Positions 1 to 7,714 of a stretch of DNA of 12,585 nucleotides are shown piece after piece (position 1 is the stretch's first letter; each line of letters begins with the position of its first letter). Location: positions 1-12,585 of the forward strand of contig JAOTUP010000016.1 of the NCBI GenBank assembly GCA_029863825.1, in the 5' to 3' direction. The notes beneath the pieces are model-generated. The model saw only the letters and a program-made list of their open reading frames with translations, did no database searches and was not told where the DNA came from. Origin of the DNA: Acidobacteriota bacterium (GTDB lineage Bacteria > Acidobacteriota > Thermoanaerobaculia > Multivoradales > JAHEKO01). Both the position numbers and the translations under genes were made by a program.

Positions 1-19
1 AAGCGGTCAAATCACGCGC

Positions 20-754
20 GTGCGGAAACTCCTATGCGTGTCAATGGGCAAGCTCCACGCGTTCCTGCAGGACGGGTTTTCCCGCATTGTCGCAGCCGAC
101 CCGCGGAGCCGCTTCGACGCGGACTATTTCCTATCCCGGCGCTTTCCCCACGACGTCGAGGAAGCGGAATGGCTCTGGGCGTCCGTTGAGGAGCTCAAGG
201 GCTACCTTGGGAAGTTGCAAGACGATCGCAAGATTCATCTCGCGATGGCCGCCGAGACTCTGCGACAGGAGAGCACGCTCCCCACCGACGATGAGTGGAG
301 CGGCGTCTTGCGCTTTCTCGACCGACTGAGAACCGAACTGACGCCACGGCTGCGCGAGGTTCTCAGTCTACGGGGAATTCGCTTCGACGAGATGGAAGTT
401 CTTGATCGCTACGCCCTCGAGCTGCCGACCCTGTGCCGTCTCATCGCCGAGATCGGAACGCACTTCCGAGGACTCAGCCACGCCATGCAGTCTTTGCCGG
501 CCTCCTCGCCCGAGGCTCGCGCATTCGCCGTCGAGGGCCGCAGGCTGCTGCGGGACAGAACCAACGGCAAACTTTCGGAGCTTCTGGTCGCGCTCGATGA
601 AAGACTCCGCGATCTCGAGGCGTTCGTCCCCTTCTGGCTCGAAGAGATCGGCAGGCGACGAGCGCTGATGCTCCGTCCGCAGATGGACCGCGAGGCAGCA
701 GAATTTCCTGTCGATGAGTCACCTGAAGAACAGGCCGGCGACCGTGACACTTGA
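20..754 (+). CDS. Hypothetical helical protein, possibly 5'-partial
   Basis: I do not recognise this protein family. The reading frame is open to the left edge of the window with no upstream stop, so the true start may lie outside it. Inside the window the candidates are GTG at 20 and ATG at 44 (protein beginning MGKLHAFLQDGF), and neither has a convincing Shine-Dalgarno sequence. The 244-residue product is soluble, rich in Leu, Arg and Glu, and looks mostly alpha-helical, with heptad-like stretches in the middle and near residues 185-225. There is no signal peptide, membrane segment or cysteine cluster. The C-terminus is acidic (ESPEEQAGD). The next gene starts 30-42 nt downstream on the same strand, so the two may be co-transcribed. 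Codon use resembles the neighbours, which supports a real gene. Confidence 0.7.
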   Translation: MRKLLCVSMGKLHAFLQDGFSRIVAADPRSRFDADYFLSRRFPHDVEEAEWLWASVEELKGYLGKLQDDRKIHLAMAAETLRQESTLPTDDEWSGVLRFLDRLRTELTPRLREVLSLRGIRFDEMEVLDRYALELPTLCRLIAEIGTHFRGLSHAMQSLPASSPEARAFAVEGRRLLRDRTNGKLSELLVALDERLRDLEAFVPFWLEEIGRRRALMLRPQMDREAAEFPVDESPEEQAGDRDT

Positions 755-796
755 AGTCGAGGCCGAGCGTCGACGACCCGGGGTGTGCGTACGAAC

Positions 797-1768
797 ATGA
801 CTCGCTCGTCAGACACCCCCCATCTTCCCCTTGTCATCCTGGCCGGAAGCGACCCGGAGCCCGCGGCGCTCCCCGCCGAGGGGGCCGCACTTCATCCACT
901 CAAGGGGGCAAAGGCCATCTCGGTCACAGTCGACCACAAACCGATCCTGGATGTCCTGCTGGAACGGCTGCGGGCAAGCGGCTATTTTGCTCCGATCTAC
1001 ATTGCCGGTCCGGCCAAGCTGCTCGGTCAGCGACACGAAGGTGCGGAAGTCGTCGACACCGACGGCGCCCTCGGGGAGAACCTGCGCGCCGCCGTGGAAC
1101 ATGTCATGCAGCAACACGCGTCAGGACCAGTGGCGATTACGACCTGTGACATCCTGCCGGAGCTGGACGATCTGGATACGGTCATGACCGATTATCATGC
1201 CTACGCCCCTCTCGATCTCTGGTTCCCCGTTATTCAGGCGCCGACCGACAAGAGACTCGGCGCTTCATCCTGGAAGCCACGCTACCGCTTGATCGCGGAG
1301 GGAAGTGACGAGGCAGCCTCGATGCTGCCAGGTCACCTGGTCATCGCCGATCCCTGGGCTTTCAGGCTGCCGCTCATCTATCGCTCGTTCCAACTCGCGT
1401 ACGAGACCCGCAACACGCCGGTGATGCGGCGCCTGTGGCGGATTCTCGGCGGCGTTCTGGTGGGTCTAATCGCAGCCGACTTCCGAGATGTCATCCGCCT
1501 GAGACTGCCCGCCAAGACAGCAACGGCCGTCTACCATGGCATTGCCCTCGCCCTCGAGCTGCGCGGCGAGGCGCGCCAGGCATCCCTGGAGAAACGACTG
1601 CGAGGCATCTTCGTGCGCCACCGCCACCGGCGCCAGAACCGTCAACTCGGTGGGCGCATCCCTCTCATGCAGGCCCTGTCGCTGGCCAAGGACATCGACA
1701 CGCAGGAAGAGGCTGATGAAGCCGGGCGCAGGCTGCGCCGGCGCTTCCTCAGACGCAAGAAGATCTGA
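797..1768 (+). CDS. MobA-like NTP transferase domain protein
   Basis: A 323-residue protein that resembles the GT-A-fold nucleotidyltransferases (MobA/GlmU/IspD type), which attach a nucleotide to a small acceptor such as a sugar phosphate or cofactor. The N-terminus has the family layout: a hydrophobic strand ending in LAG (residues 12-17), a retained lysine in KGAKAI (36-41), then the HKPILDVLLERL helix (47-58). The ITTCDI segment (114-119) sits where the family keeps a metal-binding Asp (D118). The usual GGxGxR loop is replaced by GSDPEP, so nucleotide binding may be altered or lost. The middle (about 212-228) is hydrophobic and the C-terminal 60 residues are very Arg-rich, which suggests contact with membrane lipid or nucleic acid. 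I chose ATG 797; GTG 785 is in frame and adds four residues. Substrate unknown. It lies just downstream of the preceding gene and may share its transcript. Confidence 0.75.
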   Translation: MTRSSDTPHLPLVILAGSDPEPAALPAEGAALHPLKGAKAISVTVDHKPILDVLLERLRASGYFAPIYIAGPAKLLGQRHEGAEVVDTDGALGENLRAAVEHVMQQHASGPVAITTCDILPELDDLDTVMTDYHAYAPLDLWFPVIQAPTDKRLGASSWKPRYRLIAEGSDEAASMLPGHLVIADPWAFRLPLIYRSFQLAYETRNTPVMRRLWRILGGVLVGLIAADFRDVIRLRLPAKTATAVYHGIALALELRGEARQASLEKRLRGIFVRHRHRRQNRQLGGRIPLMQALSLAKDIDTQEEADEAGRRLRRRFLRRKKI

Positions 1769-1921
1769 GTCGGCGCGTCACACCCACGCCAGACGATGGG
1801 GTCGGGTCTTGAATCATCAGGTCCGCTCGCCTCATTCACTGGGAATCACGAGAACAACTCCGATCGTCATCCCTGCACGATATCTCGAGAGCTGACTCCT
1901 CGATCGCTCTGCTAGCCTGCC
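1769..1921. promoter_or_regulatory. Intergenic region with possible promoter of the SDR gene
   Basis: This 153-nt gap contains an extended -10-like element, TGC followed by TAGCCT (1913-1918). It is preceded after 15 nt by CTGACT (1892-1897), a weak match to a -35 box. The start point predicted 7 nt downstream of the -10 falls at the second GTG (1925), which would give a leaderless mRNA; no Shine-Dalgarno is visible. A 12-nt sequence (CCCTGCACGATA, 1871-1882) recurs exactly about 50 nt before mtaB (3380-3391). No terminator hairpin with a T-run follows the upstream gene. Promoter prediction by eye only. Confidence 0.3.
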
Positions 1922-2734
1922 GTGGTGGCACTCAATCCCTTTCACGACAATGTGGTTCTCCTCACCGGCGCCTCCCGTGGCATTGGACGGGAGATGGCGT
2001 TTCAGCTCGCCGACCAGGGCGCGGTCCTGGCCCTCGCGGCCCGGGATGCCGAGTCACTGGAACAGGTCGTGATCGAGTGTCGGGACCGAGGCGCCCTGGC
2101 TGTTGCAATACCATCCGATGTCAGCGTCGAGGAGACCTGTAAGCGACTCGTCGATGAAACGATCACCGCCCTCGGCCGACTCGAGACACTGGTCTGCAAC
2201 GCCGGCATTACCATGTGGGCACTGTTCGAAGAAATTGAGGATCTCTCGATCTTCGAGAAGATCATGCAAGTCAACTACTTCGGTAGCGTCTATTGCACGC
2301 ACTACGCCCTTCCTCACCTGAAGAAAACGCGCGGCCGGATCGTCGGTGTCTCGAGCCTCACTGGAAAGACCGGGGTGCCGACTCGCAGCGGCTACGCGGC
2401 CTCCAAACACGCCATGGCTGGTTTCTTCGACACTCTGAGGATCGAGCTTGCAGACTCCGGCGTCTCGGTCACCATGGCGTACCCCGACTTCGTCGCCACC
2501 GATGTGCGAGCACGCGCCTTCGGCCGGGCTGGGAAACCACTCGGAACGAGCCCGGTGCAGGAGGGCAAGGTCATGCCGACGGATGTCGCGGCTCGCAAGA
2601 TCCTCGCCGCCGCGGCGACACGTAAGCGCGAGATCATCATGTCTCGCCGCGGCCGCCTCGGGCTGTGGCTGAAGCTCATCGCACCCAGTCTCATCGACCG
2701 CATTGCCCGTCGCGCGATCGCCCGCGGCAGGTAA
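1922..2734 (+). CDS. Short-chain dehydrogenase/reductase (SDR family)
   Basis: Classical SDR oxidoreductase that would use NAD(H) or NADP(H) on an alcohol/ketone substrate. The 270 residues fit the classical size of about 250 plus a tail. Visible motifs are the dinucleotide loop TGASRGIG (15-22), NAGI (93-96), the structural Asn in MQVNY (N118), catalytic Ser in VSSLTG (S145), and YAASK with Y158 and K162. The basic residues R19 and R41 near the cofactor site favour NADP, which is inference. The usual PG after strand 6 reads YPDF here. The tail after residue 245 (LGLWLKLIAP and a basic end) is amphipathic and hydrophobic, as in SDRs that associate with membranes or act on lipids. Two consecutive GTG codons (1922, 1925) are possible starts. 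The substrate cannot be told from sequence. It is transcribed toward the membrane-protein gene, with a 32-nt gap. Confidence 0.92.
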   Translation: MVALNPFHDNVVLLTGASRGIGREMAFQLADQGAVLALAARDAESLEQVVIECRDRGALAVAIPSDVSVEETCKRLVDETITALGRLETLVCNAGITMWALFEEIEDLSIFEKIMQVNYFGSVYCTHYALPHLKKTRGRIVGVSSLTGKTGVPTRSGYAASKHAMAGFFDTLRIELADSGVSVTMAYPDFVATDVRARAFGRAGKPLGTSPVQEGKVMPTDVAARKILAAAATRKREIIMSRRGRLGLWLKLIAPSLIDRIARRAIARGR

Positions 2735-2766
2735 AGGTTGCGTCCTCTGCCCAGCCGCGATAAAGC

Positions 2767-3222
2767 TCAGCCGCCCTCGGGGGCCAGCTTCTGCCCTACC
2801 CATCCCAGCACGGCGCCACCCGGCAGGTAGTAAAGAAACTGCTCGAAGCCCCACCACATCCAGATCTTGCTGGGCAGATTGAAAACGCCGGACCAGCCAG
2901 CCATGAAGCAACAGCCGATGATCGACAGCATGAGGCCGAACTTCAGGCCTTTGAGCCACGGAGCGCCGCTGAAAGCGCCGCGCATCCAGCCGTAGATGGC
3001 CGTAAAGATGAACGTGGTAATGAGACCGGTAGCGATCCACCGGGGCATCATCGCTGCCATGTCGGGCGGATCCTGGCGCAGCGCCGGCTGCCAAAACTCG
3101 TTGGTGGCGCGATAGGACTCGTCCAGCACGCCCTCGTGGATGAGGGCGCCAGTGGGAAACGAGATCACCATCATGACGGCGTAGAACACCAGGCCACCCA
3201 GGACAATGAGCTTCCAGTTCAT
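2767..3222 (-). CDS. Small four-helix membrane protein of unknown function
   Basis: A 151-residue polytopic inner-membrane protein with about four hydrophobic helices: roughly residues 5-23, 62-81, 93-112 and 122-145. A soluble loop (about 30-60) is rich in acidic residues, Trp and Pro. The start is well set: ATG at 3222 is preceded by a perfect AGGAGG (3228-3233) with 5-nt spacing, so the longer upstream frame is rejected. The third helix carries a Cys pair (GCC, C104-C105). I see no transporter or enzyme motif and do not recognise the family; single-gene proteins of this kind are common hypotheticals. It is divergent from mtaB, separated by about 206 nt, and convergent with the SDR gene. 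Confidence 0.85.
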   Translation of the reverse strand: MNWKLIVLGGLVFYAVMMVISFPTGALIHEGVLDESYRATNEFWQPALRQDPPDMAAMMPRWIATGLITTFIFTAIYGWMRGAFSGAPWLKGLKFGLMLSIIGCCFMAGWSGVFNLPSKIWMWWGFEQFLYYLPGGAVLGWVGQKLAPEGG

Positions 3223-3428
3223 CGAGACCTCCTCCCTGATCAAGTTGTGGCGCCGATTCTGACACACTGGAACGCGCGATGAGACCCTTCCCGCTCCACT
3301 GACGAAACATCGCGAAGTACCGCCCTCGTCACGCAGTGAGTGCACCGGAGCTCCTCGCGTGTTCAAAAGGCTTCCTGAACCCTGCACGATAAGTGACGGG
3401 CTCCGACACCAGCTACAATCAACTCCCG
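3223..3428. promoter_or_regulatory. Divergent intergenic region with probable mtaB promoter
   Basis: This region separates the minus-strand membrane protein from mtaB. On the plus strand a good -10 box, TACAAT (3414-3419), ends 9 nt before the mtaB ATG at 3429, with GTGACG (3393-3398) as a weak -35 at a short 15-nt spacing. The predicted start point is about 2-3 nt before the ATG, and no Shine-Dalgarno is present, so the mRNA may be leaderless. CCCTGCACGATA (3380-3391) repeats a sequence found upstream of the SDR gene. No clear promoter could be picked for the membrane protein on the other strand. Confidence 0.4.
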
Positions 3429-4754
3429 ATGCGTGTCTTCTTCTCCAACCTCGGCTGCAAGCTGAATCAAGCCGAGGTCGAGCGGCTGAAGCGCCAGTTT
3501 GTTGACGGCGGGCACGAACTGGCGTCCTCGCTCGTTCATGCCGACCTGCACGTCGTCAACTCCTGTACGGTGACGCATGTGGCAGCGCGGGACTCGCGAA
3601 AGATCGTCCGCCGTGGCCGACGACTCAATCCCGCGCTCAAGACAGTGCTGACGGGATGCCATGTCAACGCCTCACCGGACGAGGCGGCCGGGATTGCAGA
3701 AGTTGATCTGGTGGTGCCGAACGAGCACAAGGACGACTTGCTCGCCCGCGTCAGGGAGGCTTTTCCACGGTCAGTCCGGCCGCTCACTTCGGCGCCACAG
3801 AACGGCGTTCCCTACATGCCGATGCACCTGGTCAACACCAGGACGCTGGTCAAGATCGAAGACGGCTGCAACATGCACTGCGCCTTCTGCGTCATTCCTC
3901 ACACACGCGGCAGGCAACGAAGCCGGACGCACGACCAGGTAGTGGACGAAGTCCGATCGCTCGCAGCCGCCGGTTTCCAGGAGGTGGTTCTCACCGGCGT
4001 GCAGATCTCATCCTACCGCTGGCAGGGTCGGGGATTGTTCGAACTTGTCGAGGCGGTCCTCGGCAGGACGGGCATCCCGCGCCTGCGGTTGACCTCGATC
4101 GCGCCTTGGAAGTTCGACCAGCGGCTCCTCGACATCTTCGCCAGCGGCCGCCTGTGTCGCCACTTTCACCTGTCGCTCCAGAGTGGCTCCGATGCGACCC
4201 TGAAGCGCATGCGCAGACCGTACACTTCCGACGCCTTCGCCGATCTCGTCGGCATGATCCGAGCTCGAGTCCCGGCGATCGCAATCACCACCGATATCAT
4301 CGTCGGCTTCCCCGGCGAAACCGAGGATGAGTTCCGCGACAGCCTCGACTTCACCGAGCGCATGCAGTTCGCGAGGGTGCACGCCTTTCCCTACTCCTCG
4401 CGACCCCACACCGAAGCCGCTACGCTGAGCGATCACGTGGCTCATCACACAAAGCGCGAAAGAATGAAACGCATGCTGCTTGCTGGCGAACGGGCGGAAC
4501 GGGCCTTCTGGGGTGAACAGCTGGGCACCGAAGTCGAGATACTCTGGGAAAGACCCTGGCGCGGGCATTGGCTGGGGATGACCGACAACTACATCCGAGT
4601 GCAGACGCCGGTGCCGCAGCAGACGAATCGGCTGGCCAGCGCACGCTTGGAGAGAATCCGCGAGCACGGCGTCGAGGTCGCAGATCCCCACTCCCGCGCT
4701 CGTCTTGGAAACTCGTCGCCACCACGGCCATCGACTCCCTCCCTCCACCCGTAG
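3429..4754 (+). CDS. mtaB: tRNA (N6-L-threonylcarbamoyladenosine(37)-C(2))-methylthiotransferase MtaB
   Basis: Radical-SAM methylthiotransferase of the MiaB/RimO/MtaB family. MtaB enzymes convert t6A to ms2t6A at position 37 of tRNAs such as tRNA-Lys, which supports accurate decoding. The 441 residues carry the N-terminal UPF0004 domain with three cluster cysteines (C10 in GCKLNQAE, C46 in NSCTVT, C77 in TGCHVN). The radical-SAM CxxxCxxC follows as CNMHCAFC (C147, C151, C154), then LTGVQI, LSLQSGSD and TTDIIVGFPGET. A C-terminal TRAM-like stretch (about 365-395) contacts tRNA. GCKLNQAE and LSLQSGSD fit MtaB better than MiaB or RimO. The start ATG 3429 directly precedes the conserved N-terminus; GTG 3393 would add 12 unlikely residues. 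The last 20 residues (PPRPSTPSLHP end) are a non-conserved tail. The stop overlaps the ribosome binding site of the next gene, so the two are probably translationally coupled. Confidence 0.93.
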   Translation: MRVFFSNLGCKLNQAEVERLKRQFVDGGHELASSLVHADLHVVNSCTVTHVAARDSRKIVRRGRRLNPALKTVLTGCHVNASPDEAAGIAEVDLVVPNEHKDDLLARVREAFPRSVRPLTSAPQNGVPYMPMHLVNTRTLVKIEDGCNMHCAFCVIPHTRGRQRSRTHDQVVDEVRSLAAAGFQEVVLTGVQISSYRWQGRGLFELVEAVLGRTGIPRLRLTSIAPWKFDQRLLDIFASGRLCRHFHLSLQSGSDATLKRMRRPYTSDAFADLVGMIRARVPAIAITTDIIVGFPGETEDEFRDSLDFTERMQFARVHAFPYSSRPHTEAATLSDHVAHHTKRERMKRMLLAGERAERAFWGEQLGTEVEILWERPWRGHWLGMTDNYIRVQTPVPQQTNRLASARLERIREHGVEVADPHSRARLGNSSPPRPSTPSLHP

Positions 4755-4757
4755 GAG
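4752..4757 (+). promoter_or_regulatory. Shine-Dalgarno overlapping the mtaB stop codon
   Basis: TAGGAG contains the mtaB stop codon TAG (4752-4754) and lies 7 nt before the GTG at 4765. It decides the start of the TldE-like gene in favour of GTG 4765 over the in-frame ATG 4705, which would lie inside mtaB. The overlap suggests translational coupling. Confidence 0.65.
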
Positions 4758-4764
4758 CCCCCTC

Positions 4765-6099
4765 GTGCCGACCACTGCAGATATCAAACAGCTCCACTCT
4801 CTGGAGGTCATCACCGACCGCATGGAACGCCTGCTCCAGAACTCGCCGGCCGATGAAACCGAGATCGTGTGGCTGGAGGCGAGGAAGGCCTACGCGCGAA
4901 GACAACGATCGCGGATCGACACGAAGACCGGGCCCGAGCGCACTGTGCTCGTCAGAGTGCTCGACCGTGGGCGGGTCGGGAGCTTCCGAACCGGTACCGA
5001 TGAACCCGGCGAACTCGCCTCGGGCATTCGCTCTGCGATCGCCCAATCGCGCGCTCGTGAGCCGCTGTCCGGCCTTCCACACCTCCCGGGCGACGAGTCC
5101 GCTCCGGGCGCTACCGGACCTCTCCATGACCCCGAGATCGCTGAGATGAGCCGCGGCAAGGCAAAGGCTTATCTCTCCGAGCTGCCGCTCAAGCAAGAGA
5201 ACGCTCATCTTCACTGGTGCGAAGCGCGAGTCGCAGTCTTCAACAGTCGCGGTGTGCGACGACGAACCGAGGTGACGTCGGCATCGCTAGAGATCCGCAC
5301 TGGCAGGCGACCCGGCGCCGCCCGCGCCACGGATGCGGCACGCACGTTCGCCCTCATAGATCCGAAGGCCCTCCTCGCGGAAGCGCGAGAACACCACGCC
5401 GGCCGCGATGTGTTGGCGCCACCGACAGATTCGGTACCGGTCGTTTTCTCGCCCATCGCGACTATCCAGCTGTGCGACCTCCTCAACACGACTTCGTTCT
5501 CCGCCAAGGCGTACTACGATGGTACTTCGTTTCTCCGCGAGCACATGGGCATTCAAGTCTTCGACCGTCGATTCAACCTCTGCGACGATGGCACCGACCC
5601 CTCCGGCCTGGCTTTCCCTTTCGACCTCGAAGGGTCCGCCAAGCGATCGGTCGATCTCATCTCGAAAGGCGCTCCGCAAACGCCGACTCTCGACCAGCGT
5701 CAGGCTGCCGTTCTCGGCTTGCCGGCAACGGCCCACGCCATCGGTGGCAACGATGCGCGCGCCGAGAATCTCTTTCTGCTCCCCGGAGACGAGTCAGAAC
5801 CCGAGCTCTTCGGCGCCGCCGACGGCGGCCTGTGGGTCGGCTGGCTGGAGGGCATCGAGAATCTTGACCCGTTGCGCGTCCGATTTCGCGCCCGCGCCCG
5901 CGGCGTGCGCGCGATCGGCGACGGCCGACTCGACCGCGGAGTCCCGGATCTAGTGCTCGAGGACTCCCTCCTGCGCGCTTTTTCCGCTCTCCTCGGGATA
6001 GGAAACAGGCCGGTCCGTCGCGCGAGTGGCGATGGCTACCTGGGTGGAATCTCGGCTCCGGCCGTAGCGGTGACCGGCGTTCAGGTCAGAGCGACCTGA
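4765..6099 (+). CDS. TldD/PmbA family protein, TldE-like (non-catalytic subunit type)
   Basis: Member of the TldD/TldE (PmbA) metallopeptidase family. In E. coli TldD and TldE form a heterodimeric protease that processes modified peptides such as microcin B17 and helps degrade CcdA. In that pair only TldD carries the HExxxH zinc site. This 444-residue protein has no HExxxH and matches TldE in length, so it is called TldE-like. An N-terminal domain (about 1-215) is followed by the conserved C-terminal barrel: VVFSPIATIQLCDLL (226-240), SFSAKAYYDGTSFL (244-257), IQVFDRR (263-269), DDGTDPSGLAFPFDLEG (274-290), then GNDARAENLFLLPGD (328-342). The end GDGYLGGISAPAVAVTGVQV resembles the family's closing strand. 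The GTG start is chosen from the Shine-Dalgarno at 4752-4757. No TldD partner is in the window. It is cotranscribed with mtaB and converges on the phosphatase gene. Confidence 0.85.
   Translation: MPTTADIKQLHSLEVITDRMERLLQNSPADETEIVWLEARKAYARRQRSRIDTKTGPERTVLVRVLDRGRVGSFRTGTDEPGELASGIRSAIAQSRAREPLSGLPHLPGDESAPGATGPLHDPEIAEMSRGKAKAYLSELPLKQENAHLHWCEARVAVFNSRGVRRRTEVTSASLEIRTGRRPGAARATDAARTFALIDPKALLAEAREHHAGRDVLAPPTDSVPVVFSPIATIQLCDLLNTTSFSAKAYYDGTSFLREHMGIQVFDRRFNLCDDGTDPSGLAFPFDLEGSAKRSVDLISKGAPQTPTLDQRQAAVLGLPATAHAIGGNDARAENLFLLPGDESEPELFGAADGGLWVGWLEGIENLDPLRVRFRARARGVRAIGDGRLDRGVPDLVLEDSLLRAFSALLGIGNRPVRRASGDGYLGGISAPAVAVTGVQVRAT
6081..6099. terminator. Hairpin over the TldE-like gene stop codon
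   Basis: TCAGGTC-AGAGC-GACCTGA is a perfect 7-bp stem with a 5-nt loop. Its last three bases form the stop of the TldE-like gene. It lies 16 nt before the end of the convergent phosphatase gene (6115). No T-run follows on either strand, so intrinsic termination is uncertain; it could instead protect 3' ends or act in both directions. Confidence 0.3.
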
Positions 6100-6114
6100 G
6101 GAAGCTGCATCTGA

Positions 6115-7710
6115 TCAGGTCTGCCGACGTAGGAGCACGAGCGTCTGGTCGTCTCCCTGATCAGCACCGGCGGCGAACTCCAGGACTGCGTCGTCAATCG
6201 CCCGTACGACCGCCGGTAAGGGGCGATCGGCACCGCTTCGCAGCAAATCGGTCAGGCCCTCGACGCCGAACTCCTGCTGCAGCGGCGATTCGCACTCAGT
6301 AATGCCGTCGCTGTAGGTGCACAGCAAATCACCTGGGTCAAGTTCGACCGTGCCGAAGGCGTAGCGGGATTCCTCGAACAAGCCGAGAGGCATTCCCGCC
6401 GCTCCAAGTTGCTGCACGTCACCCCCGGCTCTGAGCAAGAGAGCGGGATTGTGCCCCGCGCTGACATAGCGCAATTTGTTGCTTGCCGCGTCGAGAACGC
6501 CGAGAAACAGCGTGATGAACTTGTTCGAAGCGCTCGAACCCCAGATGTGGTTGTTGAGACCTTGCATCAGCTCCGCGTCGAGGGGTTGTCGATCCATCAG
6601 CAGATGCAGGGCCGAGTGCAAAGTCGAAACCATCAACGCAGCCGGCATCCCCTTGCCGGTAACATCCGCTACCAGGAAAGAGAGTCTCTGATCGGGCAAT
6701 TCGATGAAGTTGTAGTAGTCGCCCCCGACATGGCGTGCCGGCCGGTTCCAGCCAGCGAGCTCGTAGCCGTCGATGAAGGGAACGGCCGCTGGGAGCAGCT
6801 GTCGCTGGATATCCGCCGCCAGCTCCGCCTCCCGCTCCAGCCGCTGCTTCTCCAGCGCCTCGCGATGCAAGTACGCATTCTGGATTGCGATTGCAGCCTG
6901 ATTGGCGAACAGACCGAGAGTTCTACGGTCGCCTTCCCCGAATGGTCCCACTCCCTGACGGCTCTCCTTGTCGGCCACGACGAGGAGTCCTTGCCTCCCT
7001 CGTTCGGTGTCAATCGGAATCGCCAGGAGATACTGCGCGCCTGGCATCACCTGCTGCTCCACCGGAGTCTCCATGCGCAACAGTGCCTCGACGTCCGGGC
7101 CACCGGCTGCCACCCGCTCACATGCAGAGCCCCCTGAAGTACCTCGAAGCGTAAACTCCTCACCGTCGATCAGGTATAACGCGCCACGGCGCGCGTCGAG
7201 CAACGACACAGCGCGCAGCAGAACCTCCTCGGACAACTTCTCGAGGTTCAGCGTCGACGCTATCGCCAGGCCGACGTCGAAGAGCGCCTCCAGTTCCACG
7301 CCACGATAGTTGACTTCGAATCGCTGACGTTTGATCCTCTCGCTCAGCAGCAGAGCGCGGGTCGCCGTCGCCAGCGTCGCCACCGCTGCCGGCTGCAACC
7401 CCGGATCACCACCTGTCTGCATGCGAAAACGGACGATGCCACCTGGTACGCGCAGCACTTGCGGATCCCCGACCCCGGACGACGGATCGAGGCGCACAGG
7501 AAGCAGGTCCCCGCCGACGGAGATCTGGCGTTCCAGAATGCCCCCGACGTCGAAGTACAGTGCGGCGCCGAGCGCACCGACCTGCTGCGAAAGGCTCTTG
7601 AGCAGGGTCTCGACGAGAAGCCGTTCACTTCCAAGCGTTTGAGTGAGCTCGATGAACTCCGACCAGAACTCCGGCCGGGCGCTACTGATCACCGGCGGCT
7701 GCGTCATCAT
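6115..7710 (-). CDS. GAF-GAF-SpoIIE type PP2C phosphatase (RsbU-like)
   Basis: A 531-residue serine phosphatase that by family logic removes phosphate from the STAS antagonist encoded just upstream, restarting the partner switch. The N-terminal region (about 13-125) looks like a divergent GAF domain. A second, clearer GAF (about 138-280, ending FANQAAIAIQNAYLHREALE) is followed by a coiled linker (285-305). The SpoIIE phosphatase domain (about 305-528) has metal-site motifs GGDYY (D331), VADVTGKGMPAALM (D349), YSDGITE (D468) and GDDQTLV (D520, D521), all intact. No membrane segment is seen, so the signal is probably a small cytoplasmic ligand or another protein bound by the GAF domains. Two consecutive ATG codons begin the gene 4 nt after the STAS stop, with no good ribosome site of its own, which points to coupling. 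Last gene of the module. Confidence 0.93.
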   Translation of the reverse strand: MMTQPPVISSARPEFWSEFIELTQTLGSERLLVETLLKSLSQQVGALGAALYFDVGGILERQISVGGDLLPVRLDPSSGVGDPQVLRVPGGIVRFRMQTGGDPGLQPAAVATLATATRALLLSERIKRQRFEVNYRGVELEALFDVGLAIASTLNLEKLSEEVLLRAVSLLDARRGALYLIDGEEFTLRGTSGGSACERVAAGGPDVEALLRMETPVEQQVMPGAQYLLAIPIDTERGRQGLLVVADKESRQGVGPFGEGDRRTLGLFANQAAIAIQNAYLHREALEKQRLEREAELAADIQRQLLPAAVPFIDGYELAGWNRPARHVGGDYYNFIELPDQRLSFLVADVTGKGMPAALMVSTLHSALHLLMDRQPLDAELMQGLNNHIWGSSASNKFITLFLGVLDAASNKLRYVSAGHNPALLLRAGGDVQQLGAAGMPLGLFEESRYAFGTVELDPGDLLCTYSDGITECESPLQQEFGVEGLTDLLRSGADRPLPAVVRAIDDAVLEFAAGADQGDDQTLVLLRRQT

Positions 7711-7714
7711 TCGA

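Noticed and set aside
1924..1939. TGGCAC at the SDR start as a possible second sigma-54 promoter
   Set aside because: The sequence 5 nt on is CCCT rather than TTGC, and it lies inside the coding start.
2054..3310. 418-codon minus-strand frame across the SDR gene and the membrane-protein gene
   Set aside because: It runs opposite the clear SDR motifs and through the membrane-protein gene in another frame; its composition is Arg/Ala-rich shadow coding typical of GC-rich DNA.
4008..5214. Two long minus-strand frames (271 and 264 codons) opposite mtaB and the TldE-like gene
   Set aside because: Both lie antisense to strongly conserved motifs and have no family features or start signals.
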